DNA of 64,000 nucleotides. Origin: Marinobacter sp. SS13-12 (GTDB lineage: Bacteria; Pseudomonadota; Gammaproteobacteria; Pseudomonadales; Oleiphilaceae). The DNA lies in contig NZ_JASSUA010000001.1 of assembly GCF_030227115.1 (NCBI RefSeq), forward strand, positions 2,480,001-2,544,000. The letters run 5' to 3'. Positions 1 through 8,919 of this stretch are shown here, piece by piece (the first letter of the stretch is position 1; every line of letters starts with the position of its first letter). The notes under the pieces are model-generated. The model saw nothing but the letters and a program-made list of their open reading frames with translations, was not told the DNA's origin and ran no database searches. A program made the position numbers and the translations under genes.

Positions 1-63
1 GCCGGTCGCCTTGGCTTTGCCAAACTCAGCATCACCACCGAGCGTGAGGCGGAAGGGCAGTGA
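1..63 (+). CDS. C-terminal end of an ExbD/TolR-like transporter subunit (partial)
   Basis: An open frame enters from the left edge and ends at a TGA at 61-63; about 20 residues are visible, ending LSITTEREAEGQ. The tail RLGFAKLSI resembles the C-terminal end of ExbD proteins, and an exbB-exbD pair commonly precedes msbA/lpxK in Pseudomonas relatives. The stop overlaps the GTG start of msbA by four bases, so the two are probably co-transcribed and translationally coupled. The identity rests on a very short tail plus gene order. Confidence 0.45.
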   Translation, partial: AGRLGFAKLSITTEREAEGQ

Positions 64-1835
64 GCGAATCCACTTCGACAGCGGATCCGGTTCAGCAGTC
101 GGCATCAAACTGGGCAACCTACAAGCGCCTGCTGGCTTATGTGAAGCCTTTCTGGCTGGCTTTTTCCCTTGCCGTGGTGGGCAACGTCATTTATGCGGCT
201 GCCTCCACCGGTATGGCAGCCGCCATGGAATACGTGATCACCGCGCTGGAGAACCCCACAGACGAAAACCGCATTCAGTTGACCATTCTGATCGTGGCGG
301 TATTTGCCTTTCGTGGTGTGGGCACCTTCATGAGCCAGTATTTCATCAGCTATGTCGGCAGGCAGGTGATCAATGCCCTGCGCAAGCAGGTGTTCGACCG
401 GCTGCTGAACCTGCCCTCCCGCTATTTCGACGAGAATGCCTCTGGCCGGCTCGTATCCAAGCTTACCTTCAACGTGGAGCAGGTTGCCGAAGCCACCACG
501 AATGCCGTCACCATTACCCTCCGGGAAGGGCTGACAATCGTTGGTTTGCTGGGCTTCATGATCTATACCAACTGGAAGCTGACGCTGGTGTTCCTCGCAG
601 TAGGGCCATTGATTGCCCTGGTGGTCAGTTATGCCAGCAAGCGGTTCCGCAAGATCAGCAAGCGGATTCAGGGCTCCATGGGTGACATTACCCACGTGGC
701 GTCGGAATCCATCAGCGGCTACCGGGTGGTTCGCACCTTCGGTGGTGAGCACTATGAGCGGGACCGCTTCCGCAAGGTGAGTGAAAAGAATCTGGAGCAG
801 AGCCTGAAAATGGCCTCGACCCAGGCTATCAGCGTACCCGTCATCCAGGTGCTGGTGGCGATTGCCATCGCCTCACTGGTGTGGTTTATGCTCGCCCCCG
901 AAATCCGCGGAAACATGAGCACCGGTGAGCTGGTGGCGTTTATTACCGCAGCAACCACCATGGCCAAACCCATACGGCAGGTTACCTCTGTCCACGCCAA
1001 GATCCAGAAGGGTGTGGCCGCTGCCCATGACGTGTTTGGCACCATGGACGAAGAGCCGGAGGAGGATCCAGGCACCTATGCCCCTGAGCGGGTTGATGGC
1101 AACATCGAGTTCGACAACGTGTGTTTCCGCTACCGCAATCAGCTTGAAGACGTTCTTAAAGGTATTTCGCTGAGTATTCCGGCCGGCCAGAGTGTGGCGC
1201 TGGTTGGACGCTCCGGCAGCGGTAAATCCACGATGGTCAGCCTGCTGCCGCGATTCTACGAATACACCGGCGGCGATATCCGGCTGGACGGGCACTCGCT
1301 GAAGGAATTCACCCTGGAAGCATTGCGCGCCCAGATCGCACTGGTTACCCAGAATGTGGTGCTGTTTAACGACACCATCGCCGCCAATATCGCTTACGGT
1401 GCGCTACGCCACCATAGCCGGGAGCAGATTATCGACGCGGCCAGCAAAGCCCATGCGATGGAATTTATTGAGGACATGCCGGAAGGTCTGGACACCATGA
1501 TTGGCGATAATGGCGTGATGCTGTCCGGCGGCCAGCGCCAGCGCCTGGCCATTGCCCGGGCGCTGCTCAAGGATGCACCGGTGCTGATTCTCGACGAGGC
1601 CACCTCGGCCCTCGATACCGAATCCGAACGCCACATCCAGGACGCCCTGGAAACCGTTATGAAAGGCAGGACAACACTGGTTATTGCCCACCGCCTTTCC
1701 ACCATTGAGAAAGCAGATCGCATCCTGGTGATGGACGGCGGCAGGATCATCGAATCCGGGCGGCATGACGAACTGCTGGCCCAGGGCGGTGCCTACGCCC
1801 AGCTTCATCAGATGCAGTTCAGCGAGCAGGCATGA
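60..1835 (+). CDS. msbA: Lipid A / LPS ABC exporter MsbA
   Basis: Inner-membrane homodimeric ABC exporter that flips core-lipid A from the cytoplasmic to the periplasmic leaflet. The 591-residue protein is a half transporter: a six-helix membrane domain (about residues 25-320) followed by an ATPase domain. Visible are Walker A GRSGSGKST (about 383-391), the signature LSGGQRQR (about 488) and Walker B LILDEATSALD (about 508), then the switch His in VIAHRLST. The start is GTG at 60, overlapping the upstream stop. It is followed directly by lpxK with an ATGA overlap, the classic msbA-lpxK pairing for lipid A completion and export. Length matches the family (about 580-600). Confidence 0.95.
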   Translation: MSESTSTADPVQQSASNWATYKRLLAYVKPFWLAFSLAVVGNVIYAAASTGMAAAMEYVITALENPTDENRIQLTILIVAVFAFRGVGTFMSQYFISYVGRQVINALRKQVFDRLLNLPSRYFDENASGRLVSKLTFNVEQVAEATTNAVTITLREGLTIVGLLGFMIYTNWKLTLVFLAVGPLIALVVSYASKRFRKISKRIQGSMGDITHVASESISGYRVVRTFGGEHYERDRFRKVSEKNLEQSLKMASTQAISVPVIQVLVAIAIASLVWFMLAPEIRGNMSTGELVAFITAATTMAKPIRQVTSVHAKIQKGVAAAHDVFGTMDEEPEEDPGTYAPERVDGNIEFDNVCFRYRNQLEDVLKGISLSIPAGQSVALVGRSGSGKSTMVSLLPRFYEYTGGDIRLDGHSLKEFTLEALRAQIALVTQNVVLFNDTIAANIAYGALRHHSREQIIDAASKAHAMEFIEDMPEGLDTMIGDNGVMLSGGQRQRLAIARALLKDAPVLILDEATSALDTESERHIQDALETVMKGRTTLVIAHRLSTIEKADRILVMDGGRIIESGRHDELLAQGGAYAQLHQMQFSEQA

Positions 1836-2860
1836 CCACGCTGGTGGATCGGCTGTGGTATAGCGGCAGGCGCCCCCTGTGGCCACTGTATCCGTTGGTC
1901 TGGCTTTATCGCGCCATTGCCGAAAGCCGGAGGCGCCGGGCTTGGCAGGCCAGGGACGAACGTATTCCGGTCCCGGTTGTGGTGGTAGGCAACATAACCG
2001 CCGGCGGTACCGGTAAATCGCCGCTGACCGCGGCCCTTACCGGGCTGTTGCAGGAACATGGTTGGCAACCGGTGATCCTGAGCCGGGGCTACGGTGGCAA
2101 GGCCGGCCACTATCCTTTGCTGGTTACCCCGGAAACAGGCCCTGAGAGGGCAGGCGACGAACCGGTGATGCTGGCCGCGGAATCCGGTTGCCCGGTGGTG
2201 GTCGATCCGGATCGTAAACGCGGCGCCCTATGGGCCCTGGACCAGAAACTGGGTACCATCCTTGTGTGTGATGACGGGCTCCAGCACTACAGGTTGCCCA
2301 GAGACATAGAACTGGCGGTGTTCGACGCTGCCCGGGGCCTTGGCAATGGCGCTCTGATTCCCGTGGGCCCGCTGCGCGAGCCCCTCGAAAGGCTCGCCTC
2401 GGTCGATTTTGTGGTCACCAACGGTGGCCGCCTCGATGAGATTAACCACGACCAACAGTTCACCATGACCCTGGCCCCGACTGAGCTACGCAACCTGGTG
2501 ACCGGAGACGTCCTTTCTCCGGAACGTCTCCGGGGTCAGCCGGTACGGGCGATAGCGGGGATCGGCAACCCGCAGCGGTTTTTCGATACACTAAGGGAAC
2601 TGGGGGCGCAGGTCCGGCCCCGTGCCTTGCCGGATCATCACCGCTTTGCGCCTGAAGATCTGCTTTCCGAAGAAGGGGAGTGGCTGGTGATGACGGCGAA
2701 GGATGCGGTCAAATGCCGGAATTTTGCGCCAGAGAACAGTTGGGTACTCGTCGTAAATGCCGTGCTTCCGGAGTCGTTCAGGGAGGCGTTTATGGCCAGC
2801 GTCAATCACTGTCGTCAATCACTGGATTCCAACGAAACTGTGAGAACACACCATGGATAA
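1832..2860 (+). CDS. lpxK: Tetraacyldisaccharide 4'-kinase LpxK
   Basis: Membrane-associated kinase that phosphorylates the 4' position of the lipid A disaccharide precursor with ATP to make lipid IVA. The 342-residue product has the expected N-terminal membrane-associating helix ([16 protein letters not shown]) and a P-loop [14 protein letters not shown] at about residues 53-66. A conserved SRGYGG follows at about residue 87, and DDGLQHY lies further on. The ATG overlaps the msbA stop by four bases (ATGA) and the end overlaps the next small gene by eight. Length is typical (E. coli 328). Confidence 0.95.
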   Translation: MTTLVDRLWYSGRRPLWPLYPLVWLYRAIAESRRRRAWQARDERIPVPVVVVGNITAGGTGKSPLTAALTGLLQEHGWQPVILSRGYGGKAGHYPLLVTPETGPERAGDEPVMLAAESGCPVVVDPDRKRGALWALDQKLGTILVCDDGLQHYRLPRDIELAVFDAARGLGNGALIPVGPLREPLERLASVDFVVTNGGRLDEINHDQQFTMTLAPTELRNLVTGDVLSPERLRGQPVRAIAGIGNPQRFFDTLRELGAQVRPRALPDHHRFAPEDLLSEEGEWLVMTAKDAVKCRNFAPENSWVLVVNAVLPESFREAFMASVNHCRQSLDSNETVRTHHG

Positions 2861-3041
2861 GAAACTGATGGCCCTGCTGGCTTGCCCGGTTTGCAAAGGG
2901 GACCTCAAGCTCAACGAGGACAAGACCGAACTGCTCTGCTACCAGGATGCAATGGCCTTTCCGATTCGTGAAGGTATACCGGTCATGCTCGCAACCGAGG
3001 CCCGCACTCTGACCACCGATGAGCGTCTGGATAAACACTGA
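2853..3041 (+). CDS. ycaR: Trm112/YcaR-family small protein
   Basis: A 62-residue Trm112-like protein (PF03966 type). It starts [16 protein letters not shown] and carries the CPxCxG knuckle near residues 11-16, plus one further Cys ([17 protein letters not shown]). The sequence [12 protein letters not shown] is the family hallmark. Homologues sit between lpxK and kdsB in many proteobacteria; the bacterial role is not established, and Trm112 in eukaryotes activates methyltransferases. The start lies inside the lpxK 3' end, consistent with coupling. The fourth Cys of a classical zinc ribbon is absent, as in many bacterial members. Confidence 0.88.
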   Translation: MDKKLMALLACPVCKGDLKLNEDKTELLCYQDAMAFPIREGIPVMLATEARTLTTDERLDKH

Positions 3042-3053
3042 CAGGAAGCCAGT

Positions 3054-3842
3054 ATGTCCTATTCCGTTGTGATTCCGGCTCGCTACGCATCCACCCGCCT
3101 GCCGGGAAAGCCGCTGGCAGACATTGCCGGCAAGCCGATGATCGCGCATGTTTATGACCGCGCCTGCGAGAGTCACGCCAGCCGCGTAATCATAGCCACC
3201 GATGACCCTCGCATCGAAACAGCCTGCCGGGCATTCGGAGCAGAGGTGGTAATGACCTCTGCCGACCATGCCAGTGGCACCGACCGCCTTGAAGAGGTCG
3301 CCCGGCTGATGGATTTCGGCCCGGACGAACGAGTGGTCAATGTCCAGGGCGACGAGCCACTGATACCTCCGGAACTGATTGATCAGGTGGCTGCCAACCT
3401 GGAAGCCCATCCCGATGCCGCCATCGCCACGCTCTGCGAACAGATTTCGGACGCGGCCAGCGTGTTTAATCCCAATGTGGTGAAAGTGGTGTTTGACCAC
3501 CGCGGCATAGCGCATTATTTCAGTCGCGCACCGATACCCTGGGCAAGGGACGCATGGCAGGCTTCGGATGCCCGGAAGCAGCTACCGGAGGGGGTTGGTT
3601 ACTACCGCCACATTGGCATCTACGGATACCGCGTCAGCCTGCTGCGTGACTTTGTCACCTGGCCACCGGCGCCGACGGAAGTGACCGAATCCCTTGAGCA
3701 GCTGCGGGCGCTCTATAACGGAGCTCGCATTCATGTGGAAGAAGCCTGCTGTGTGCCGCCGTCAGGCGTCGATACGCAGCAGGATCTCGAGCGTCTGCGG
3801 GACTACATGACAGCAAAGCAAAAGGAGGCCCCAAGCTCATGA
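3054..3842 (+). CDS. kdsB: CMP-Kdo synthetase KdsB
   Basis: 3-deoxy-manno-octulosonate cytidylyltransferase: activates Kdo with CTP to CMP-Kdo for transfer to lipid A in the cytoplasm. The 262-residue protein begins [20 protein letters not shown], the nucleotide-binding P-loop-like segment of this family. It then shows ATDDPRI and NVQGDEP, which carry the conserved acidic residues that bind metal and nucleotide. The C-terminal part contains the conserved [13 protein letters not shown] motif. The ATG has an AGGAAG-type ribosome site. It ends four bases inside the following phosphatase gene, continuing the tightly packed envelope operon. Confidence 0.95.
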   Translation: MSYSVVIPARYASTRLPGKPLADIAGKPMIAHVYDRACESHASRVIIATDDPRIETACRAFGAEVVMTSADHASGTDRLEEVARLMDFGPDERVVNVQGDEPLIPPELIDQVAANLEAHPDAAIATLCEQISDAASVFNPNVVKVVFDHRGIAHYFSRAPIPWARDAWQASDARKQLPEGVGYYRHIGIYGYRVSLLRDFVTWPPAPTEVTESLEQLRALYNGARIHVEEACCVPPSGVDTQQDLERLRDYMTAKQKEAPSS

Positions 3843-4318
3843 CCGCGCCGGTAAAAGTACTTTTTGTCTGTCTCGGCAACATCTGCCGCTCTCCCAGCGC
3901 AGAGGGTGTGTTCCGCAAGGTGGTTCAACAGGCCGGGCTTGATGACCGGATCGCAATCGACTCCTGCGGCACCGGCGGCTGGCATGTGGGCAAGGCTCCG
4001 GACAGTCGTGCGATTGCGGCTGCACGCACCCGTGGCATTGATATCGGCCACCTTCGGGCGCGTCAGTTCTGCAGTGATGACCTGGACCACTATGACTATG
4101 TGTTGGTGATGGATCGGCAGAACCTGTCGGATGTGGTGGATGTCTGGCGCCAGAATGGCGGTACCAAGCCGCTTCTGTTCTTGCAGTTCGGCAGCTCGGA
4201 GCAGGAAGAGGTGCCCGATCCCTATTACGGTGGCGACCAGGGTTTTGAGCACGTGCTGAATCTGATCAACGAAGCCAGCGAAGGGCTCCTCCGGCATATC
4301 CGGGAGCAGTCGGCTTGA
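3839..4318 (+). CDS. Low-molecular-weight protein-tyrosine phosphatase family protein
   Basis: A 159-residue cytoplasmic phosphatase of the LMW-PTP fold. The P-loop is complete: nucleophile Cys11 through Arg17 in [14 protein letters not shown]. The general-acid Asp127 lies in DPYYGG near the C-terminus. The substrate cannot be read from sequence. Relatives act on tyrosine-phosphorylated proteins such as polysaccharide co-polymerases, or on small phosphate esters. Its place between kdsB and murB recurs in Pseudomonas-like genomes, so it is not itself evidence of a capsule system. The ATG overlaps the kdsB stop (ATGA) and its TGA stop lies inside the TTGA start of murB. Confidence 0.93.
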   Translation: MTAPVKVLFVCLGNICRSPSAEGVFRKVVQQAGLDDRIAIDSCGTGGWHVGKAPDSRAIAAARTRGIDIGHLRARQFCSDDLDHYDYVLVMDRQNLSDVVDVWRQNGGTKPLLFLQFGSSEQEEVPDPYYGGDQGFEHVLNLINEASEGLLRHIREQSA

Positions 4319-5370
4319 TCCGTCCGGTGCAGGTTCAGGAGAACGTCTTTCTGGGTGAGATGAACAGCCTGGGCATTGCCGCCCGGGCGCAGTACTTTGT
4401 GTCGGTAACGTCTGTCAAGGCGCTTCAGGAGGCTCTGGAGTGGGCGTCTGAAAAGTCAGTGGAGGCGCTGATTCTCGGAGGTGGCAGTAACCTGGTTTTC
4501 GCCGGAGATTACCGGGGCCTGATTATCCGCATGGCGATTGCTCGCCGGTGCTGGGAGCATGTAGATGGGGATGAGGCTACGTTGGTTCTGGGTGCCGGTG
4601 AAAACTGGCATGAGGTTGTTATGTACGCTGCTTCCGCCGGTTACCGTGGTATTGAGAACCTGGCGCTGATCCCGGGAACCGTTGGCGCTGCCCCGGTCCA
4701 GAATATCGGTGCCTATGGCGCCGAGCTGCGGGATACCTTGCTGGAAGTCAGTGCCCTGGACCGGCACACCGGCAAAGAAATAGCACTTACCAACAGCCTG
4801 TGCCATTTCAGCTACCGCGACAGCGTGTTCAAGCACGAGCCAGGTCGCTATGTTATTACCACCGTGCGTCTGAGGTTGTCCCGCTCCCGCCCCTTCCAGC
4901 TGGATTATCGCGACCTTGCGGAATATTTTGACCGCCAGGATACGCGCAGTCTGACGCCACTCGATGTTGCCAACGGCGTCATGGCCGTGCGGCGGCGCAA
5001 GCTACCGGACCCGGCCCAGCTTCCCAATGCCGGCAGTTTTTTCAAGAATCCGGTCATACCCCTCGACACCTGGCACTCGCTGCAGCAATCCTACCCGGAC
5101 ATTGCCGGGCATCCTGGTGATGACAATGCCAAGGTAGCCGCCGCATGGCTTATTGATCAGTGTGGCTGGAAGGGGTATCGCAATGGCAAGGTTGGGGTTC
5201 ACAACCGGCAGGCTCTGGTGCTCGTGAACCACTCCAATGGCAATGGCCAGGATGTGCTTTCACTGGCGGAAAGGATTCGTAAAGATGTCGAGGCGCGCTT
5301 TGGTATCGCCCTGGAGATGGAGCCGGGAGTGGTCGGCAGCCAGGCAAGCTGCCAACCACTCCCGCTGTAA
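4315..5370 (+). CDS. murB: UDP-N-acetylenolpyruvoylglucosamine reductase MurB
   Basis: Cytoplasmic FAD enzyme that reduces UDP-GlcNAc-enolpyruvate to UDP-MurNAc, an early peptidoglycan step. The 351-residue protein shows the FAD-binding segments LGGGSNLVF and LIPGTVGAAPVQNIGAYG. The catalytic Ser241 lies in NAGSFFKNP, and the closing acidic segment is LEMEPGV. This matches the type I (E. coli-like) enzyme. The start is TTG at 4315, overlapping the upstream TGA. The next ATG at 4360 would remove the segment that aligns with the E. coli N-terminus just before its conserved NTFGI, so TTG is preferred. It converges on proS with only six bases between stops. Confidence 0.93.
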   Translation: MIRPVQVQENVFLGEMNSLGIAARAQYFVSVTSVKALQEALEWASEKSVEALILGGGSNLVFAGDYRGLIIRMAIARRCWEHVDGDEATLVLGAGENWHEVVMYAASAGYRGIENLALIPGTVGAAPVQNIGAYGAELRDTLLEVSALDRHTGKEIALTNSLCHFSYRDSVFKHEPGRYVITTVRLRLSRSRPFQLDYRDLAEYFDRQDTRSLTPLDVANGVMAVRRRKLPDPAQLPNAGSFFKNPVIPLDTWHSLQQSYPDIAGHPGDDNAKVAAAWLIDQCGWKGYRNGKVGVHNRQALVLVNHSNGNGQDVLSLAERIRKDVEARFGIALEMEPGVVGSQASCQPLPL

Positions 5371-5376
5371 GCGATC

Positions 5377-7110
5377 TCAGAGCCCGTTGCGGGGTGAGGC
5401 ACTGATCAGGAACGGAAGCGCTTCCGCCAGCGGAACATCCTGCTTGTCCTCGTCGCGGCGGCCTTTGTATTCCAGGGTCTCAGCAGCCAGGCCACGCTCA
5501 GACACCACGAAGCGATGGGGTATGCCGATCAGCTCCATGTCGGCAAATTTCACACCCGGCCGCTCGTTGCGGTCGTCCAGCAGAACATCAAACCCTGCCT
5601 GACGAAGCTGTTCGTAGAGTTTTTCACCCGCTTCCATCACGGCGGGTGACTTGTGGGCATTCAGCGTCACGATGGCCACTTCAAATGGCGCAATGGCTTC
5701 CGGCCAGATGATGCCCTTGTCGTCATGGTTCTGCTCAATGGAGGAGGCGACAATCCGGGAAACACCAATGCCGTAACAGCCCATTTCAAGAATAGCGCTC
5801 TTGCCGTTCTCATCCAGTACGGTGGCATTCATGGCTTTGCTGTACTTGTTGCCCAGCTTGAAAATATGGCCCACCTCGATGCCGCGACGGATCTCGAGGG
5901 TGCCTTTCCCGTCCGGGCTGGCGTCGCCTTCTACGACGTTGCGCAGGTCTTCCACCCGCGTCAGGGGTACATCCCGCTCCCAGTTGACGCCGGTCAGGTG
6001 GTAGCCCTCCTTGTTGGCGCCACAGACGAAGTCCGCCAGGTGTGCGGCACTGCGATCAACAATCACGGGCACCGGCAGATTCACCGGCCCGATGGAACCG
6101 GCCTTGCAGCCGATGGCCAGCTCGATTTCTTCGTCGGTGGCCATGGTCAGAGGCTCAGCTACGCCTTCGAGCTGCTCGGCCTTGATGTCATTGAGGGTAT
6201 GGTCGCCTCGCAGAATTAATGCAACCAGACCGATGTTGCCGTTTTCGTCTTCGTCGGCTCTGACCATCAGCGTTTTGACCGTTGCGCTGGCGTCGACATT
6301 GAGGAAGCCGGAAACGGCCTCAATGGTGCGTTGCTCCGGTGTTGCCACTTCTTTCAGGTCCTGCGACGGCGCCGGCCGTTCGCCGGCCGGGGCGATGGCT
6401 TCGGCCTTTTCGATGTTGGCGGCGTAGTCGCTGCCGGTACTGAATACGATGGCGTCCTCACCGGAGGAGGCCAGTACATGGAACTCATGGGATGCGCTGC
6501 CGCCTATGGCTCCGGAGTCCGCTTCTACCGGGCGATAATCCAGGCCCAGGCGATCGAAAATGGCACAGTAGGTACGGTGCATCAACTGATACGTGTCGTT
6601 CAGGGACTCGGTGGTCACATGAAAGGAATAGGCGTCCTTCATAATGAATTCCCGGGCACGCATCACGCCAAACCGTGGGCGTCGTTCATCGCGGAACTTG
6701 GTCTGGATCTGATAGAAGTTCGCCGGCAGTTCCTTGTAGCTTTTGAGCTCGTTGCGGATCAGGTCGGTGATGACCTCTTCGTGAGTGGGCCCGAAGCAGA
6801 AGTCACGGCCATGGCGGTCGTTCATTCGCAGCAACTCACCACCGTACTGCTCCCAGCGACCGGATTCCTGCCACAACTCGGCAGGTTGCACGGCAGGCAT
6901 CAACACTTCCTGGGCACCGCTCTTGTCCATTTCTTCTCTCACGATGCGCTCAACCTTGCGCAGCACTCTGAGCCCCATTGGCAACCAGGAGTAAAGGCCA
7001 GCGGCCAGTTTGCGGATCATCCCGGCCCTGAGCATCATCTGGTGGCTGATGATCTCGGCATCTGCAGGCGTTTCTTTCTGGGTGGCAATCAGGTAACGGC
7101 TTGCTCGCAT
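5377..7110 (-). CDS. proS: Prolyl-tRNA synthetase
   Basis: Class II aminoacyl-tRNA synthetase that charges tRNA-Pro. At 577 residues it is the long bacterial type with an editing domain inserted between motifs 2 and 3. It opens with [19 protein letters not shown]. Motif 2 is in [17 protein letters not shown], with a conserved [10 protein letters not shown] after it. The insertion domain spans about residues 225-400. Motif 3 lies in [11 protein letters not shown], and the anticodon-binding domain follows ([24 protein letters not shown]). Gene is monocistronic on the minus strand. It shares a 108-base divergent region with the thioesterase gene. Confidence 0.96.
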   Translation of the reverse strand: MRASRYLIATQKETPADAEIISHQMMLRAGMIRKLAAGLYSWLPMGLRVLRKVERIVREEMDKSGAQEVLMPAVQPAELWQESGRWEQYGGELLRMNDRHGRDFCFGPTHEEVITDLIRNELKSYKELPANFYQIQTKFRDERRPRFGVMRAREFIMKDAYSFHVTTESLNDTYQLMHRTYCAIFDRLGLDYRPVEADSGAIGGSASHEFHVLASSGEDAIVFSTGSDYAANIEKAEAIAPAGERPAPSQDLKEVATPEQRTIEAVSGFLNVDASATVKTLMVRADEDENGNIGLVALILRGDHTLNDIKAEQLEGVAEPLTMATDEEIELAIGCKAGSIGPVNLPVPVIVDRSAAHLADFVCGANKEGYHLTGVNWERDVPLTRVEDLRNVVEGDASPDGKGTLEIRRGIEVGHIFKLGNKYSKAMNATVLDENGKSAILEMGCYGIGVSRIVASSIEQNHDDKGIIWPEAIAPFEVAIVTLNAHKSPAVMEAGEKLYEQLRQAGFDVLLDDRNERPGVKFADMELIGIPHRFVVSERGLAAETLEYKGRRDEDKQDVPLAEALPFLISASPRNGL

Positions 7111-7218
7111 TGTGTTATCCGTAAACAGTTGAGAAGGGATTCTTTATTTATTACATGGTGGCCGCTATTGTACGGAGCGATTACCACAAGGTACAGATGG
7201 ACAGACGGAGAGTAGTGA

Positions 7219-7647
7219 ATGACCCTGACAGCGGCCGAAGTTGAAGCAGTCATACGTGCCGGAGTGCCCATGGCGGAGGATATCGGCTTTACCGTCGACG
7301 AGGCCGGAGATCAGGGCTACGCCCGCACCCGCCTGGTGTTCTCGGAACGGCTCATTCGGCCGGGGGGCACCTTGTCCGGACCGGTGCAGATGGCCCTGGC
7401 GGATGCGTCCATGTATGCCGCTGTCATGGCCGCGATCGGCAAGGTGGAAATGGCGGTGACCAGCAACCTTTCGATCAATTTTCTGCAGCGGCCGGCGCCG
7501 GCCGATCTGATCGGCGAAGCCACGGTTTTACGCATGGGAAGGCGGATCGCTTTCTGTGAAGTCCGGCTGCTATCAGGGGAAGGGAATCACCAGCAACTGG
7601 TCGCCCACGTGACAGGCAGCTATGCTTTACCGTATAGCCGCGACTGA
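7219..7647 (+). CDS. PaaI-type hotdog thioesterase
   Basis: A 142-residue single hotdog-fold protein of the PaaI/YiiD acyl-CoA thioesterase group. Diagnostic is the central helix region RPGGTLSGPVQMALADASMY, where the usual HGG is replaced by PGG and the catalytic Asp is kept in LADASMY. The strand TSNLSINFLQRPAPADL is also typical. The predicted reaction is hydrolysis of aryl- or acyl-CoA esters in the cytoplasm; the substrate is unknown. It precedes a TetR regulator by nine bases, so the two are likely one transcript and may be co-regulated in fatty or aromatic acid metabolism (inference). Confidence 0.82.
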   Translation: MTLTAAEVEAVIRAGVPMAEDIGFTVDEAGDQGYARTRLVFSERLIRPGGTLSGPVQMALADASMYAAVMAAIGKVEMAVTSNLSINFLQRPAPADLIGEATVLRMGRRIAFCEVRLLSGEGNHQQLVAHVTGSYALPYSRD

Positions 7648-7656
7648 AGAAGGGAT

Positions 7657-8271
7657 ATGACTGAAGAATCCATAGACGTTACGCCCCGCCGTCAGCCAGT
7701 GCAGGCCCGGAGCCGGGAGCGGGTTGACAGCATCCTCAGCCACGCTGCTGCGATCTTTCACGAGGTCGGTGTGGACGCCACCAGTATGTCTGCCATTGCC
7801 CGCCAGTCGGATATGTCGCTGGCTTCACTCTATCGTTACTTTCCCAACAAGACCGCCATTGTAAAGGCCATTGCCGAAGACCACGTCAGCAGGATGGAAT
7901 CGGCCTTGCGGGAGCGGCTCGAAACCCTGGAGCTGATGGACGCGGTGGATGTGCTGATCGATCAGTTTTACGAGTTCTACCGGAACGAACCGGCGTACTC
8001 CGCCATCTGGAGTGGTGTGGAATCCATGCCAGAGTTGCGGGAACTGGATGTCCGCGAGCTTTACAGCCATGCCCGTGACATGGATGCCCGCCTGAAAAGG
8101 GAGTGCCCCCGGCTGCCAGACGACCGGCGCTGGACGGCAAGCCTGATGTTGCCCCGTTCCGCCGGTACCGTCCTCAGACTGGCAGCCACCCTGCCGGACA
8201 AGCAGGCCCGTCTGATGATCAGCGAGCTCAAGTGCATGGCACGCGCCTATCTTGCAGAGTTGGTCCGGTAG
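7657..8271 (+). CDS. TetR/AcrR-family transcriptional regulator
   Basis: A 204-residue DNA-binding repressor. The N-terminal helix-turn-helix lies at about residues 22-68: HEVGVDATSMSAIARQSDMS followed by the family signature SLYRYFPNK. The C-terminal half is a helical ligand-binding domain with no recognisable specificity. It begins nine bases after the thioesterase gene with a GAAGGG ribosome site, suggesting an operon. TetR proteins commonly regulate their own neighbourhood, so the thioesterase is the obvious candidate target. It ends five bases before the stop of the convergent Lrp-type regulator. Confidence 0.85.
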   Translation: MTEESIDVTPRRQPVQARSRERVDSILSHAAAIFHEVGVDATSMSAIARQSDMSLASLYRYFPNKTAIVKAIAEDHVSRMESALRERLETLELMDAVDVLIDQFYEFYRNEPAYSAIWSGVESMPELRELDVRELYSHARDMDARLKRECPRLPDDRRWTASLMLPRSAGTVLRLAATLPDKQARLMISELKCMARAYLAELVR

Positions 8272-8275
8272 CCCG

Positions 8276-8773
8276 TCAGGAAAGATACCCCAATGGCAGT
8301 GCTGTGCTGTCAATCACCCTTCTGAGTACGAAACTTGAATGTACGCCGCTGACCCCCTGAATGCGGGTGATGCGGTTGAGCAGGAAGTGGTGGTAGTGGT
8401 CCATATCCGGCACGACAACCTTCAGCATGTAGTCGGCATCCTGGCCGGTGATCAGGTAGCATTCCTGTACTTCCGGGTACTCTCCCACCTGTTTCTCGAA
8501 GGCGGCAAAACGCTCGGGCGTGTGGCGATCCATTCCGATCAGGATGATCGCGGTTAACGACAGTCCCAGTTTCTTGTGATCGAGTATGGTCACCTGCCGG
8601 ACAATAACCCCGGCTTCTTCCAGAGCGCGAACCCTTCGCAGACAAGGGGAGGGGGAAAGGCCCACCTTGTCCGCCAGTTCCTGGTTGGTCAGGGAGCCAT
8701 CCTGCTGCAATTGTTCGAGGATATTGCGGTCAATCCTGTCGATTTTAACAAGTGATTTCGCTGCTGTTGACAT
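8276..8773 (-). CDS. Lrp/AsnC-family transcriptional regulator
   Basis: A 165-residue feast/famine regulator. The N-terminal winged helix-turn-helix contains DRIDRNILEQLQQDG and GLSPSPCLRRVRALEEAG, closely Lrp-like. The C-terminal RAM (ligand-binding) domain shows VQECYLITGQDADYMLKV and ends STALPLGYLS. The start is placed at the ATG at 8773, which begins MSTAAKSLVKIDRID. An upstream in-frame ATG at 8884 would add 37 residues without family similarity. It is divergent from leuA with 146 bases between starts, so amino-acid-responsive control of leuA and of itself is plausible (inference). Confidence 0.88.
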   Translation of the reverse strand: MSTAAKSLVKIDRIDRNILEQLQQDGSLTNQELADKVGLSPSPCLRRVRALEEAGVIVRQVTILDHKKLGLSLTAIILIGMDRHTPERFAAFEKQVGEYPEVQECYLITGQDADYMLKVVVPDMDHYHHFLLNRITRIQGVSGVHSSFVLRRVIDSTALPLGYLS

Positions 8774-8800
8774 AAACTGCCGCCCCTGTGTCATAAAATG

Positions 8801-8817
8801 GAATAATATGGCTATTC
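8801..8817. promoter_or_regulatory. Candidate Lrp/AsnC-type operator (GAATA-N7-TATTC)
   Basis: A perfect inverted repeat GAATA-N7-TATTC with an AT-rich centre sits 28 bases upstream of the Lrp-type gene and about 100 bases upstream of the chosen leuA start. AT-rich palindromes of 13-17 bp are typical of AsnC-family autoregulation. A second small palindrome, TGCCTT-CGA-AAGGCA, follows at 8820-8834. Binding is inferred, not shown. Confidence 0.4.
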
Positions 8818-8919
8818 TCTGCCTTCGAAAGGCAAAAAAGCAATCATTTTCCCCAAATGACGCGCTATCCTGATACACAGTCAATGAATTCCCAGTCAGA
8901 ACAGCAAGGAATCACCCCA

